Of a DNA stretch of 64,000 nucleotides, positions 49,385-58,115 are shown piece by piece (position 1 is the stretch's first letter; each line of letters begins with the position of its first letter). This stretch comes from Dongia_B sp035539215 (GTDB lineage: Bacteria; Pseudomonadota; Alphaproteobacteria; Dongiales; Dongiaceae). The DNA lies in contig DATLIX010000024.1 in the NCBI GenBank assembly GCA_035539215.1, forward strand, positions 1-64,000, in the 5' to 3' direction. The notes beneath the pieces were generated by a model. That model had not been told where the DNA came from and made no database searches. It saw nothing but the letters and a program-made list of their open reading frames with translations. Made by a program: the position numbers and the translations under genes.

Positions 49385-52252
49385 ATGATATCGGCGCTCC
49401 TGCGGCTCTTTTCCTCCGACGGATATATGCCGCACGGCATGTGCCTGCTGTGGGAGCCCAATTTACTTGCCCTGCATATCGGGTCCGACGCATTGATCGG
49501 CCTCTCCTATTTCTCGATGCCGATCGCCCTGGTCTATTTTGCGCGCAAGCGCTCGGACTTCACACTGAGCTGGGTACTGATACTGTTTGGCATCTTCATT
49601 CTGGCCTGCGGCACCACACATCTCTTCTCGATCTGGACGTTATGGCACCCCGACTACGTCCTCGACGGCATGATCAAGGCCGTTACCGCCGCCGCATCAA
49701 TTCCAACGGCGGCGATCTTATGGCTGGTCATGCCGCGCGCCCTTGCCCTGCCCAATCTGGGGCAACTTTCATCGCTGAATGACACCCTGCGGCAAGAGAT
49801 TGCCGACCGCAAGGCCAGCGAGGTCGCCCTCGGCGAAGCAAATGTGAAGCTGGTCGAAGCCTCCGCCAGACTGGAGCAATCGAAGCAGGAGGCGCAGGAA
49901 CTCAGCGATCGTCTTGCCCTGGGAACGGAGGCCGGGGGCATCGGCGTCTGGAATTACGATATTGTGTCGAACACGCTTTGGCGCGACGAGCGAATGTACG
50001 AATTGTTCGACCTGGAAGCCACCGGCAACGATTACGATTACAGGGTTTGGATCGATCGCCTGCATCCCGAAGATCGGGAATACGTCGAGCAGGCATTCAA
50101 CAGGTCCATTACCTCTGGTGTGCCTTACGCGAGCGAATTCCGGATCGTATTGCACAATGGGTCGTTGCGGACCCTGCGGAGCAACGGCAAGGTTGCGTTT
50201 GACGGCGCCGGAAAGCCAATCCGCATGGGCGGGATCAGCTATGATGTCACCGAACTGCGTCAGCGAGAGACCGACGCAGCTCGACGGGCACTCGAGCGCT
50301 TCCAAAGCATCGTTGAAGCCGCACCGAACGCGATGATCCTGTTGAATGCTTCGGGTAAAATCGAAATGGTCAATAGCGAGGTCGAACACCTCTTCGGCTA
50401 TTCGCGGATGGAACTGCTGACCCAGGAGTCAAGCATACTCATTCCGGACCGCGTCGGCGACCAATATGCTGCCTGGTGGAGAGCTTGCCTGGCGAAATCC
50501 CAGGCGGAGCCCTCAAAGGCCACACATATCTTCCTCGGGCGACGCAAGGACGGGACTGAGTTCCCGCTCGAAATCAGCTTTAGCTCAATCGAAGCCGATG
50601 ACGGGAATATGGTTCTGGTGGCCATCGTCGACATTACGGAACGGCGTCGCGCGACGGAGGAACTGGAACGTCATGCCGTCGCTCTTGACGTGGAAATCAG
50701 GCAGCGACGGGAGGCGGAAACCGCGCTCAGAAAGAGCTCCGAGGATTTTCGTTATCTGTTTCAGAACAATCCGTTGCCGATGTGGGTCTATGACTCGGTC
50801 AGCCTGCACTTCCTGGAAGTCAACGAATCGGCAATCCAGAATTACGGGTATTCGCACGACGAGTTTCTGTCGATGTCCATCGCCGATATTCGTCCGCCGG
50901 AAGATCTCGAGCGTCTCAAGGACAATCTGCGGTCGGAAACGGCTGCCTACCAGATCAGTTCCGATTGGCGGCACCGCCGCAGGAGCGGCGAAATAATTCG
51001 CGTCGATATCTTCAGTCATGCTCTGTCCTTTGAAGGCAAGGATGCGAGGCTGATCGTGGCGCTCGACGTTACGCAACGCAATGCAGCGGAAGAACAGCTC
51101 CGGCAATCACAAAAGATGGACGCCATTGGTCAACTGACCGGCGGGGTAGCGCACGATTTCAACAATCTTCTGGCGATCATGCAGGGAAACCTCGAGCTTC
51201 TGGCCAGCGACCCTGCGTTAGAATCGGATATGGCCGAGCTTGTGGGCGACGCACTCAAAGCGGCGGAACGCGGCGCCAAATTGACTCAGCAGCTCCTGGC
51301 CTATTCACGTCAGCAGCCGCTCGAGCCGCGCGTCATCGACCTTGATGAAGTGCTGGAAGATATTCGGGCACTTCTCAGCCGCACGCTGGGCGAAGCGTTC
51401 GAAGTTAAATCGGTTGTCGCTCCAGACCTCTGGAAAGTGCGTATCGATAGAAGCCAGCTAGAAAACGCGCTTATCAACCTTGCAGTCAACGCCCGCGATG
51501 CGATGCCCGGAGGCGGCAGGCTGACCATCGAGGCGGAGAGGGCGGAACTCGACGAACATTATGCCAGTCAAAATGCCAACATCCGCGCAGGAAGCTATGT
51601 CATGCTGACTGTGACGGACACCGGTAGCGGCATGTCAGCGGAGACAGTCAGCAAGGCATTCGAACCGTTCTTCACGACGAAGCCTCTGGGGCGCGGCACC
51701 GGCCTTGGCCTCAGCATGGTCTACGGCTTCATCAAGCAATCCGGCGGGCATGTCAAAATCTACAGCGAGCTCGGCCACGGCACGAGCATCAAGCTCTATC
51801 TGCCGCGCGCTGAGACGCCAGAGGGGACATGGCAAGAGGTGCAAGCGGAACCGACCATGCCCTATAGCGTAAAGGGCGAAGTCGTTCTGGTGGTCGAAGA
51901 TGACGGAGCGGTGAGAAAGCTTGCCGTCCATCTGCTCAAGAAACTGGGCTACGAAACCATCGAAGCGAGCGACGGTCCGGCGGCGCTGGAGGCTTTGGAT
52001 CGCGCAGTTCGGGTCGATATGCTCTTCACCGACGTTGTCATGCCGAAAGGCCTCAACGGGCCGGCCCTCGCGCGGGCAGCGCGGGCACGGCATCCGGGCC
52101 TCAAGGTGCTCTACATGTCGGGCTATACAAGAAATGCAATCCTGCATAACGGGGAGTTGGACGAAGGCGTCCATCTCCTCACCAAGCCGTTTCGCATGGC
52201 CGATCTTGCTATCAAGATCCGGCAGGTCCTGGAGAGTGGAGAGGCCTCGTGA
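49385..52252 (+). CDS. hybrid histidine kinase with ethylene-receptor-like sensor domain
   Basis: This 955-residue protein starts with three membrane helices that match the ethylene-binding domain of ETR1 and Synechocystis SynEtr1. Asp35, Tyr42 and Pro46 lie in the first helix (SDALIGLSYFSMP), and Ile72, Cys75 and His79 in the second (FILACGTTHL); these correspond to ETR1 Asp25, Tyr32, Pro36, Ile62 and the copper ligands Cys65 and His69. Three PAS domains follow (about 180-290, 305-425, 450-570), then HisKA (GGVAHDFNN near 590), HATPase (DTGSGMS and RGTGLGL) and a receiver (FTDVVMP near 885). ATG at 49385 is preferred. Its stop overlaps the next response regulator. Ligand binding is inferred, not shown. 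Confidence 0.9.
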   Translation: MISALLRLFSSDGYMPHGMCLLWEPNLLALHIGSDALIGLSYFSMPIALVYFARKRSDFTLSWVLILFGIFILACGTTHLFSIWTLWHPDYVLDGMIKAVTAAASIPTAAILWLVMPRALALPNLGQLSSLNDTLRQEIADRKASEVALGEANVKLVEASARLEQSKQEAQELSDRLALGTEAGGIGVWNYDIVSNTLWRDERMYELFDLEATGNDYDYRVWIDRLHPEDREYVEQAFNRSITSGVPYASEFRIVLHNGSLRTLRSNGKVAFDGAGKPIRMGGISYDVTELRQRETDAARRALERFQSIVEAAPNAMILLNASGKIEMVNSEVEHLFGYSRMELLTQESSILIPDRVGDQYAAWWRACLAKSQAEPSKATHIFLGRRKDGTEFPLEISFSSIEADDGNMVLVAIVDITERRRATEELERHAVALDVEIRQRREAETALRKSSEDFRYLFQNNPLPMWVYDSVSLHFLEVNESAIQNYGYSHDEFLSMSIADIRPPEDLERLKDNLRSETAAYQISSDWRHRRRSGEIIRVDIFSHALSFEGKDARLIVALDVTQRNAAEEQLRQSQKMDAIGQLTGGVAHDFNNLLAIMQGNLELLASDPALESDMAELVGDALKAAERGAKLTQQLLAYSRQQPLEPRVIDLDEVLEDIRALLSRTLGEAFEVKSVVAPDLWKVRIDRSQLENALINLAVNARDAMPGGGRLTIEAERAELDEHYASQNANIRAGSYVMLTVTDTGSGMSAETVSKAFEPFFTTKPLGRGTGLGLSMVYGFIKQSGGHVKIYSELGHGTSIKLYLPRAETPEGTWQEVQAEPTMPYSVKGEVVLVVEDDGAVRKLAVHLLKKLGYETIEASDGPAALEALDRAVRVDMLFTDVVMPKGLNGPALARAARARHPGLKVLYMSGYTRNAILHNGELDEGVHLLTKPFRMADLAIKIRQVLESGEAS

Positions 52253-52614
52253 CAGACAAGCGCCTGTTAATCGTCGATGATGAGCCGGATTTCGCCACTT
52301 TCGTCAGTCGCGTTGGAAAGCAGCTTGGCCACGACGTCAGGATAGCGGCCGACGCCGAGGCTTTCAAAGAACTCTGCATCAGCTTCGACCCGACAATCAT
52401 CGTTCTCGATATCGTCATGCCGGAGATCGACGGTATCGAACTGATCAAATGGCTCGGCGCCAATCACACCACGGCAAAGATCATCGCGATTTCCGGTGCC
52501 AATCCGCTGTACAGCTCTTCAGCTCAACATATCGGCGACGGCTTCGGTATCAACGTGACCGCCGTCAGCAAGCCGATATCACTCGCAGATCTGAAAGCGG
52601 CCCTGTCGCATTGA
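52249..52614 (+). CDS. single-domain response regulator
   Basis: This 121-residue CheY-type receiver has the acidic pocket Asp10-Asp11, the phospho-acceptor Asp54 (IVLDIVMP), the conserved Ser in AISGA and the Lys in SKPISLADL. It has no output domain. Its GTG start overlaps the kinase stop by four bases (GTGA), so the two are co-translated. It probably takes phosphate from the hybrid kinase and passes the signal to another partner that is not encoded here. Confidence 0.93.
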   Translation: MTDKRLLIVDDEPDFATFVSRVGKQLGHDVRIAADAEAFKELCISFDPTIIVLDIVMPEIDGIELIKWLGANHTTAKIIAISGANPLYSSSAQHIGDGFGINVTAVSKPISLADLKAALSH

Positions 52615-52714
52615 TCGTAGAGGGAACGGCCTGCTTTGGCCCTGATCGCAGGCCGACGTAGAAGCGGCAGGCGCCTCTATGCTGAGCCCGCCCTGTGCTA
52701 AGCCCAGCGCTGTC

Positions 52715-53167
52715 CTAAGCCCAGCCTTGGGCGATCTCGTCGACGCGCAGCAGCAGCATGGCGAGGCCCGGTTCCTTGACCAGGCTGGCGGCCTCTTCAG
52801 GCTTGAACCAGCCACATTGGCGCTGCTTCATCTCGGGCCATTTCTTGCACTGCTTCTCGACGCGCAGCAGGAAGACCTGGACGCTGGCGGGCTTGTCTTC
52901 GCCGGATTTCAGCTTCTTGAAATAGGTGAAGAAGCCGAGCGGCAGGTCGGAAGCCACGGCACCCTTGATGCCCGCTTCCTCATAGGCTTCCCGGACGGCG
53001 GCGTCGGCCGGTGTCAGGCCCTTATCGACATAGCCTTTCGGGATGAGCCAGCGGCCGGTGTCGCGCGAGGTCACCAGCAGGATGCGCAGTTCGCCATCCA
53101 GCATGGTGTAGGGGATTGCCCCGGCCTGTTGCAGAACCTGTTCCATACGCGTCGTTTCCATCACCAA
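52715..53167 (-). CDS. NUDIX hydrolase
   Basis: This 150-residue NUDIX protein has the box GYVDKGLTPADAAVREAYEEAGI near residues 45-67; the REAYEEAG core is intact. The Glu of the usual GEx start is Leu, a change seen in many alphaproteobacterial members with the WLIPKG start. The WxIPKG motif and a later YFKKLKSGEDK resemble diphosphoinositol- and dinucleotide-polyphosphate hydrolases. It should hydrolyse a nucleoside-diphosphate-linked compound. The gene converges on the response regulator. Confidence 0.9.
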   Translation of the reverse strand: MVMETTRMEQVLQQAGAIPYTMLDGELRILLVTSRDTGRWLIPKGYVDKGLTPADAAVREAYEEAGIKGAVASDLPLGFFTYFKKLKSGEDKPASVQVFLLRVEKQCKKWPEMKQRQCGWFKPEEAASLVKEPGLAMLLLRVDEIAQGWA

Positions 53168-53505
53168 CGCGACCAGCCCTCCGCCCCCAATGGCGCCCTT
53201 ATGGCCTGATCGCAGGTACCCAAAGCTATTCTCGCGCCAGCTCCGTTAAGATTTTGGGCTGGCTTCCTATTACATATATATGACAGCCAACCGAGTCGCG
53301 CTTTCACAATTAACTGATGTTTATGAATATTATCTTAAATCGTGCATTTTTTTGACCGGAAGCGCCTAAATTCGCCTTATCCCGCCCCAGCCCACCGGGT
53401 CGCCGCGGGGGCGTCCCGCGGGGGCACGGATTCCTGAGTTCTATTTATCGTCGCTCATATGGGGTTTTCGGCGGGAAATTGCCGGTTTCGGCGGGATCGC
53501 AGGCG
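53168..53505. other. intergenic region, 338 bases
   Basis: The region upstream of the NUDIX gene and downstream of the AraC gene. The stretch near 53270-53350 is strongly AT-rich and should contain the NUDIX promoter. A 7-base GC hairpin (CCGCGGG/CCCGCGG) lies at 53403-53421 and may end the AraC transcript. I see no gene. Confidence 0.4.
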
Positions 53506-54534
53506 CTATCCCAGCCTCGTCCGCTGGCGCGGCACGCTCTGCTGCCTGAGCACCGGCGCCGAGGTGGTCTGCTGGCGGTCGGTGCTGGGGGAGCGGCCGA
53601 AGGTCTGGCGATAGACGCGGGAGAAATGTTCCAGCGAGGTGAAGCCGCTGCCGACCGCCACTTCGGTGACGCTGAGATCGGTCTGCTGCAGCAGCTTATG
53701 CGCCTTCGAGAGCCGCAGCAGCAGATAATGCCGCATCACCGTGGCGCCGAGATGGCGCTGGAAATGGCGCTGCAGCTGGCGCGGCGAAAGATCGACGGCC
53801 TCCGCGAGCGCGGCACAGCTCAGCGGCTCCTCGATCGTCTCCTGCATCAGCACCAGTGCCCTCGCCACCGCCTGGTTAGCCACGGCTTCCTTGTCGGTAT
53901 CGGGAGCCCCCTGCTCCTGGCCGGCCGGCCGCTGGCGGCTGACCAGCAGATGCTGCGCCACCTCGTCGGCGAGACGCCGGTCACCCTGTTGCGCGATCCA
54001 GCGCAGCATCATGTCGAGAATGGCGCTGGCGCCGGCGCAGGTCATGCGGCCGCGCCCGAAAGTATAAAGCTGCGGCACCGCATCGACGCCGGGATAGCGT
54101 TCGCGGAAGCCGTCGAGATTGTCCCAGTGCACGGCGGCCTGATGGCCTTCGAGCAACCCCGCCGCCGCCAGGATCTCGCTGCCGGTCTCGATGGCGCCGA
54201 GTTCGACGCCGAACCGCGCCATGCGCCTGAGCCAGGCGGTGACACGGTTGTCTTCGGCATGGCGCTTCGGCTCGAAGCTCGCCACCACCAGCACGGTCTG
54301 GAACTCGGCGCTTTCCGTGAGCGCGCCGTCGACCGGCACCCGCATGCCGTTGCTGGCCTGGACCGAGAGTCCATCGACCGAGAGGATCGACCATTCAAAG
54401 AGCCGCTGCTGCGCCAGCCAATTGGCGATGAATAGCGGCTCGACGATGGCGGCGAGGCCGAGATTGGAAAAGTCCGGCAGGATGATGATGCCGAGGCGAT
54501 GCGGCACCCCGGCGCTGACTTGACGCGCGTCCAT
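53506..54534 (-). CDS. GlxA-type AraC regulator (GbdR/CdhR-like)
   Basis: This 342-residue regulator has an N-terminal DJ-1/PfpI-like domain (residues about 15-190, IIILPDFSNLGLAAIVEPL, then LGAIETGSEILAAAGLL) and a C-terminal AraC domain (residues about 225-320, CAALAEAVDLSPRQLQRHFQRH, then DLSVTEVAVGSGFTSLEHFSRVYRQTFG). The same layout occurs in GbdR, CdhR and related activators of glycine betaine and carnitine catabolism. ATG at 54534 is preferred over an upstream TTG at 54606. It diverges from the Rieske oxygenase gene and is the likely activator of that operon. Confidence 0.9.
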   Translation of the reverse strand: MDARQVSAGVPHRLGIIILPDFSNLGLAAIVEPLFIANWLAQQRLFEWSILSVDGLSVQASNGMRVPVDGALTESAEFQTVLVVASFEPKRHAEDNRVTAWLRRMARFGVELGAIETGSEILAAAGLLEGHQAAVHWDNLDGFRERYPGVDAVPQLYTFGRGRMTCAGASAILDMMLRWIAQQGDRRLADEVAQHLLVSRQRPAGQEQGAPDTDKEAVANQAVARALVLMQETIEEPLSCAALAEAVDLSPRQLQRHFQRHLGATVMRHYLLLRLSKAHKLLQQTDLSVTEVAVGSGFTSLEHFSRVYRQTFGRSPSTDRQQTTSAPVLRQQSVPRQRTRLG

Positions 54535-54996
54535 GGCTGCAACTGCACCTGAATTGCGTTTGCATGGCTTGACCTTGAGCGCCGCGATTTCGTCTCTTTC
54601 CGTCAATAGATAGGACGGGAAGCGCCGCGACGGCCCGACGCAGGTCGAATTTTTGTCATTTGGTCAAAGTGTTACGGACCCCACCCGACCTGATCAAAGG
54701 CGACGCGGAGGTGACGCTGCTCATCGGGCCGGCTGGGGCAGCGATGCGAAACTGAGGGGCAGTTGAAGCCTGGCGAGAGACGCCCTCCGCGTTTTTTTCG
54801 TTTCTCGCCGTCAAACCGCCTGCTCTATCCACGGGTCAGCCCGTGGATGACGAGCGAGAGGATAAGACAGCCACGGCCTTGCCTGGGCCGATGGCATCAA
54901 GACCACAAACGTCGAGAGCGAACGGCGTCGAGAGCAAACGGCACCGCGACCGAACGGCGCCGGAAGACGAACGAGAATACGAGGGAGAGAACCGCG
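54535..54996. other. divergent promoter region, 462 bases
   Basis: The spacer between the GlxA-type AraC gene and the Rieske oxygenase gene. The Rieske frame remains open upstream but lacks conserved residues. It should contain the activator's binding sites, which I could not pinpoint. Confidence 0.4.
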
Positions 54997-56184
54997 ATGT
55001 TGCCGACGAAGAAAACCAGCTGGGACGATGCCCGTGATCCCGATACCACCTATTCCATGCCGTCGCGCTTCTTCTTCGATCCGAAGATCCTGGAAGAGGA
55101 AAAACACGGCATCTTCTACAAAGCCTGGCACGTGGTCGGCCATGTCAACGAGTTCAAGGAACCGGGCAGTTATCTGACGCAGGAGATCTTCGACCAGAGC
55201 GTCATCGTCGTCAGCGGCCGCGACGGCGAGATCCGCGCCTTCCATAATGCCTGCCAGCATCGCGGCAACCGCCTGCTGGAGGAACGCCGCGGCAAGCTGC
55301 CGGTCGTCATCCGCTGCCCCTATCATTCATGGGCCTATGGCCTCGACGGCGCCTTGCGCGCGGCCCCCCATAGCGACTGCCTGACCGATTTCGACAAAGC
55401 CTCACATGGCCTGAAGCCGGTCAAGCTCGAGATCTATGCCAGCTTCGTCTACATCAATCTCGATCCCGATGCCAAGGCGGTCGCCGAGATGGCCGCCGGT
55501 GAGGCGGGCGCTCAGAGCATGGAAGAAGAGATGCGGCATTTCATGCCGGACCTCGACAACCTGAAACTGGTCGAGGAAGTAGATGTCATCGTCGCGGCCA
55601 ATTGGAAGGTGATCCAGGAGAACTCGATCGAGGGCTATCACTTCGATCTCTCCGGCCCGGTACACAAGCACCTCGCCTCGCTGATCGACTACAAATCCTA
55701 TCGCCTGACGCCGCATGACAAGTGGTGGACCTATAAGGCGCCGCCGGCCCCCGGTGTCACCAAGGCCTATGGCGTGCCGCTGGAAGGCGCCACCTGGCAG
55801 ACCGACTGGTTCTTCAATACCGGCCTCTTCCCCAACACCACCTTCTATTCCTTCCCCTTCACCGACATGGTGGGCACCTTCATCATGATCCCGCTGGAAG
55901 CCGAGAAGTCGCTGCTGCGCTTCGGCTATTACGGGCCGAAGGACCGTGCGACGCCAGCCCTCACCACGGCGGCGATCGAGTGGATGAACAAGGAACTGGG
56001 GCCGGAGGATATCCAGCTCAATATCAGCAACCAGAAGGGCCTGCACAGCTTCGGCTATGACCAGGGCCGCTATCTGGTCGATGCCGGGCGCACCAATCAA
56101 AGCGAACACCTGGTGCGGCATTTCCACAAGCTGTGCTACCAGGCGATCCGGCCGGATACGACGACCAAGGCGGCAGCCGAGTAA
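54997..56184 (+). CDS. Rieske non-haem iron oxygenase, alpha subunit
   Basis: This 395-residue oxygenase has the Rieske centre ligands Cys86-x-His88 (ACQHRG) and Cys107-x2-His110 (CPYHSW). The catalytic iron site is ENSIEGYHFDLSGPVHKHL, with His215 and then His223 or His225. Most family members have the second histidine four residues after the first (HxxxxH); here the gap is longer. A later acid (PEDIQ near residue 335) may be the third ligand. It resembles the choline/carnitine/betaine branch of these enzymes. No reductase gene is adjacent. GGGAGAGAA stands before ATG at 54997. The GMC flavoprotein follows after 16 bases. Confidence 0.9.
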   Translation: MLPTKKTSWDDARDPDTTYSMPSRFFFDPKILEEEKHGIFYKAWHVVGHVNEFKEPGSYLTQEIFDQSVIVVSGRDGEIRAFHNACQHRGNRLLEERRGKLPVVIRCPYHSWAYGLDGALRAAPHSDCLTDFDKASHGLKPVKLEIYASFVYINLDPDAKAVAEMAAGEAGAQSMEEEMRHFMPDLDNLKLVEEVDVIVAANWKVIQENSIEGYHFDLSGPVHKHLASLIDYKSYRLTPHDKWWTYKAPPAPGVTKAYGVPLEGATWQTDWFFNTGLFPNTTFYSFPFTDMVGTFIMIPLEAEKSLLRFGYYGPKDRATPALTTAAIEWMNKELGPEDIQLNISNQKGLHSFGYDQGRYLVDAGRTNQSEHLVRHFHKLCYQAIRPDTTTKAAAE

Positions 56185-56200
56185 AGGCAATCAGCACATC

Positions 56201-57868
56201 ATGAAGACCGCCGCGACTTATGATTACGTGATCGTCGGCGCGGGTTCCGCCGGCTGCGTGCTGGCCACCCGGCTGACGGAGGACAAGGATGTGCGGGTCC
56301 TGCTGCTGGAGGCAGGCCCGCGCGACAGAAGCTGGAAGATCCATATGCCGTCGGGCATGGGGCAGCTCTTGTCCTCGACGCAGTTCAACTGGAACTACGT
56401 CTCCGATCCGGAGCCGCATCTCGACAACCGCCGCCTCACCCATCCGCGTGGTCGCGTGCTGGGCGGCTCGTCATCCATCAACGGCATGGTCTATATCCGC
56501 GGGCACGCCCGCGATTACGACCAGTGGTCGCAAGCCGGCAATCGCGGCTGGTCCTATGCCGAGGTGCTGCCCTATTTCAAGCGGGCGGAAAAGCATCAGC
56601 ACGGCGCCACGCGCTATCACGGCGGCGAGGGGCCGCTTTTCGTCTCCAGCCCCAATCTCGACCGGTCGCCGCTCTGCCAGGCCTTCATCCAGGCGGGCAT
56701 CGAGGCGGGCTATCCCTTCGCCCCCGATGTCAACGGCCATCGCCAGGAAGGCTTCGGCCCGATCGACCGCACGACACGCGACGGCAAGCGCTGGAGTGCC
56801 GCGCGCGGCTATCTCGCCCAGGCGCTGCAGCGTCCAAACCTCACCGTCGTCACCGCGGCTCTGGCCCAGCGCGTGCTGCTGGAAGGCAACCGCGCCAGGG
56901 GCATCGACTATACGGTCAAGGGGCAGATGCACCGGGTCTATGCCGAGCGCGAAATCATCCTCTCCGGCGGCGCCATCAACTCGCCGCAACTGCTGCAGCT
57001 CTCCGGCATCGGCGCGCCCGAACACCTGCGCGACCTCGGCATCGAGGTGAAGCATGCGCTGCCGGGGGTGGGCGAGAACCTCAACGATCATCCGGATGTC
57101 GTCATCCAGCATCGCTGCAAGCAGCCGGTAACGCTCTTTCCCGTCAGCCGCGGCCCGCGCAAATATCTGACCGGGCTGCAATGGTTCCTCAACCACAAGG
57201 GTCCTGCCGCCACCAATCATTTCGAGGCCGGCGCCTTCATCCGCAGCCAGCCCGGCATCGAGCATCCCGACCTGCAACTGACCTTCATGCCGTTGGCGGT
57301 CATTCCGGGCTCGGTCGATACCGTGCCGGAACATGCCTTCCAGGTGCATCTCGACCTGATGCGCCCGAAGAGCCTGGGACACGTGAAGATTCGCAGCGAT
57401 AATGCCAAGGAAGCGCCGGCGATCCGCTTCAACTACATGCAGGACGCCCGCGACCGCGCCGATATACGGGCCGGTGTCCGCCTCACCCGCGAGGTGCTGG
57501 CGCAGAAGGCGATGCTGCCCTTCACCGGCGACGAACTCTTCCCCGGCATCAACGTCAAATCCGATGACGAGCTGGATGCCTGGGCCAGGAAGGCGATCGA
57601 AACCTGCTATCATCCGGTCGGCACCTGCAAGATGGGCCGCGCCAGCGACGGGCTCGCGGTGGTCGACGACCAGTTGAAGGTGCATGGACTCACTGGCCTG
57701 CGCGTGGTCGATGCCTCGATCATGCCGGTGATCGTCAGCGGCAACACCAATGCGCCGACGATCATGATCGCCGAGAAGGCCAGCGACCTGATCCGTGGGC
57801 GTTCGCCCTTGCCCGCCGATACGGCGCCGGTCTGGATCCATCACGACTGGGAACGAGCGCAAAGGTAG
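56201..57868 (+). CDS. GMC-family flavoprotein, choline-dehydrogenase-like
   Basis: This 555-residue GMC oxidoreductase has the FAD motif GAGSAG at residues 13-18, the GMC signature GGSSSINGMVYIRGHARDYD near residue 88, the second signature GGAINSPQLLQLSGIG near residue 257 and the catalytic His in CYHPVGTCKMG near residue 468. Length and motifs match BetA-type choline dehydrogenases, but related enzymes oxidise other alcohols. It follows the Rieske gene by 16 bases, so they are one transcript. In this context it would oxidise choline or an alcohol made from the Rieske product, passing electrons to a quinone. Confidence 0.92.
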   Translation: MKTAATYDYVIVGAGSAGCVLATRLTEDKDVRVLLLEAGPRDRSWKIHMPSGMGQLLSSTQFNWNYVSDPEPHLDNRRLTHPRGRVLGGSSSINGMVYIRGHARDYDQWSQAGNRGWSYAEVLPYFKRAEKHQHGATRYHGGEGPLFVSSPNLDRSPLCQAFIQAGIEAGYPFAPDVNGHRQEGFGPIDRTTRDGKRWSAARGYLAQALQRPNLTVVTAALAQRVLLEGNRARGIDYTVKGQMHRVYAEREIILSGGAINSPQLLQLSGIGAPEHLRDLGIEVKHALPGVGENLNDHPDVVIQHRCKQPVTLFPVSRGPRKYLTGLQWFLNHKGPAATNHFEAGAFIRSQPGIEHPDLQLTFMPLAVIPGSVDTVPEHAFQVHLDLMRPKSLGHVKIRSDNAKEAPAIRFNYMQDARDRADIRAGVRLTREVLAQKAMLPFTGDELFPGINVKSDDELDAWARKAIETCYHPVGTCKMGRASDGLAVVDDQLKVHGLTGLRVVDASIMPVIVSGNTNAPTIMIAEKASDLIRGRSPLPADTAPVWIHHDWERAQR

Positions 57869-57918
57869 GCGTGTGACGGCGGCGGCCTGACCGGCGACGT
57901 GTCGCTGCTGAATGCCCC

Positions 57919-57941
57919 CTCCCCTCACGGGGGGGAGGGCC
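57919..57941. repeat. GC-rich palindromic repeat unit
   Basis: CCCTCCCC pairs with GGGGAGGG across a 7-base loop, followed by CCGGGGTGGGGG. This composition matches the dispersed intergenic palindromes seen in many alphaproteobacterial genomes. It lies between the GMC and aldolase genes and may also act as a terminator. Confidence 0.5.
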
Positions 57942-58115
57942 GGGGTGGGGGCCCCGGTGGCGGCGACACCTGAGCTAGCCACCGCAAAGCCAACCGCTGG
58001 CTGCATGCGCGCCACTAGAAAAGCGCTGACCTGCATGCCGCCGGCCGGCGTTAGGATCGATCGCAACGAGGAAGCATGACCGCGCCGGAAGCCGCGGCGA
58101 AACGGGAGAGACCGC

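Noticed and set aside
53403..53421. Rho-independent terminator after the AraC gene
   Set aside because: The 7-base GC hairpin has no T run on the minus strand, so I kept it only as a note in the spacer entry.
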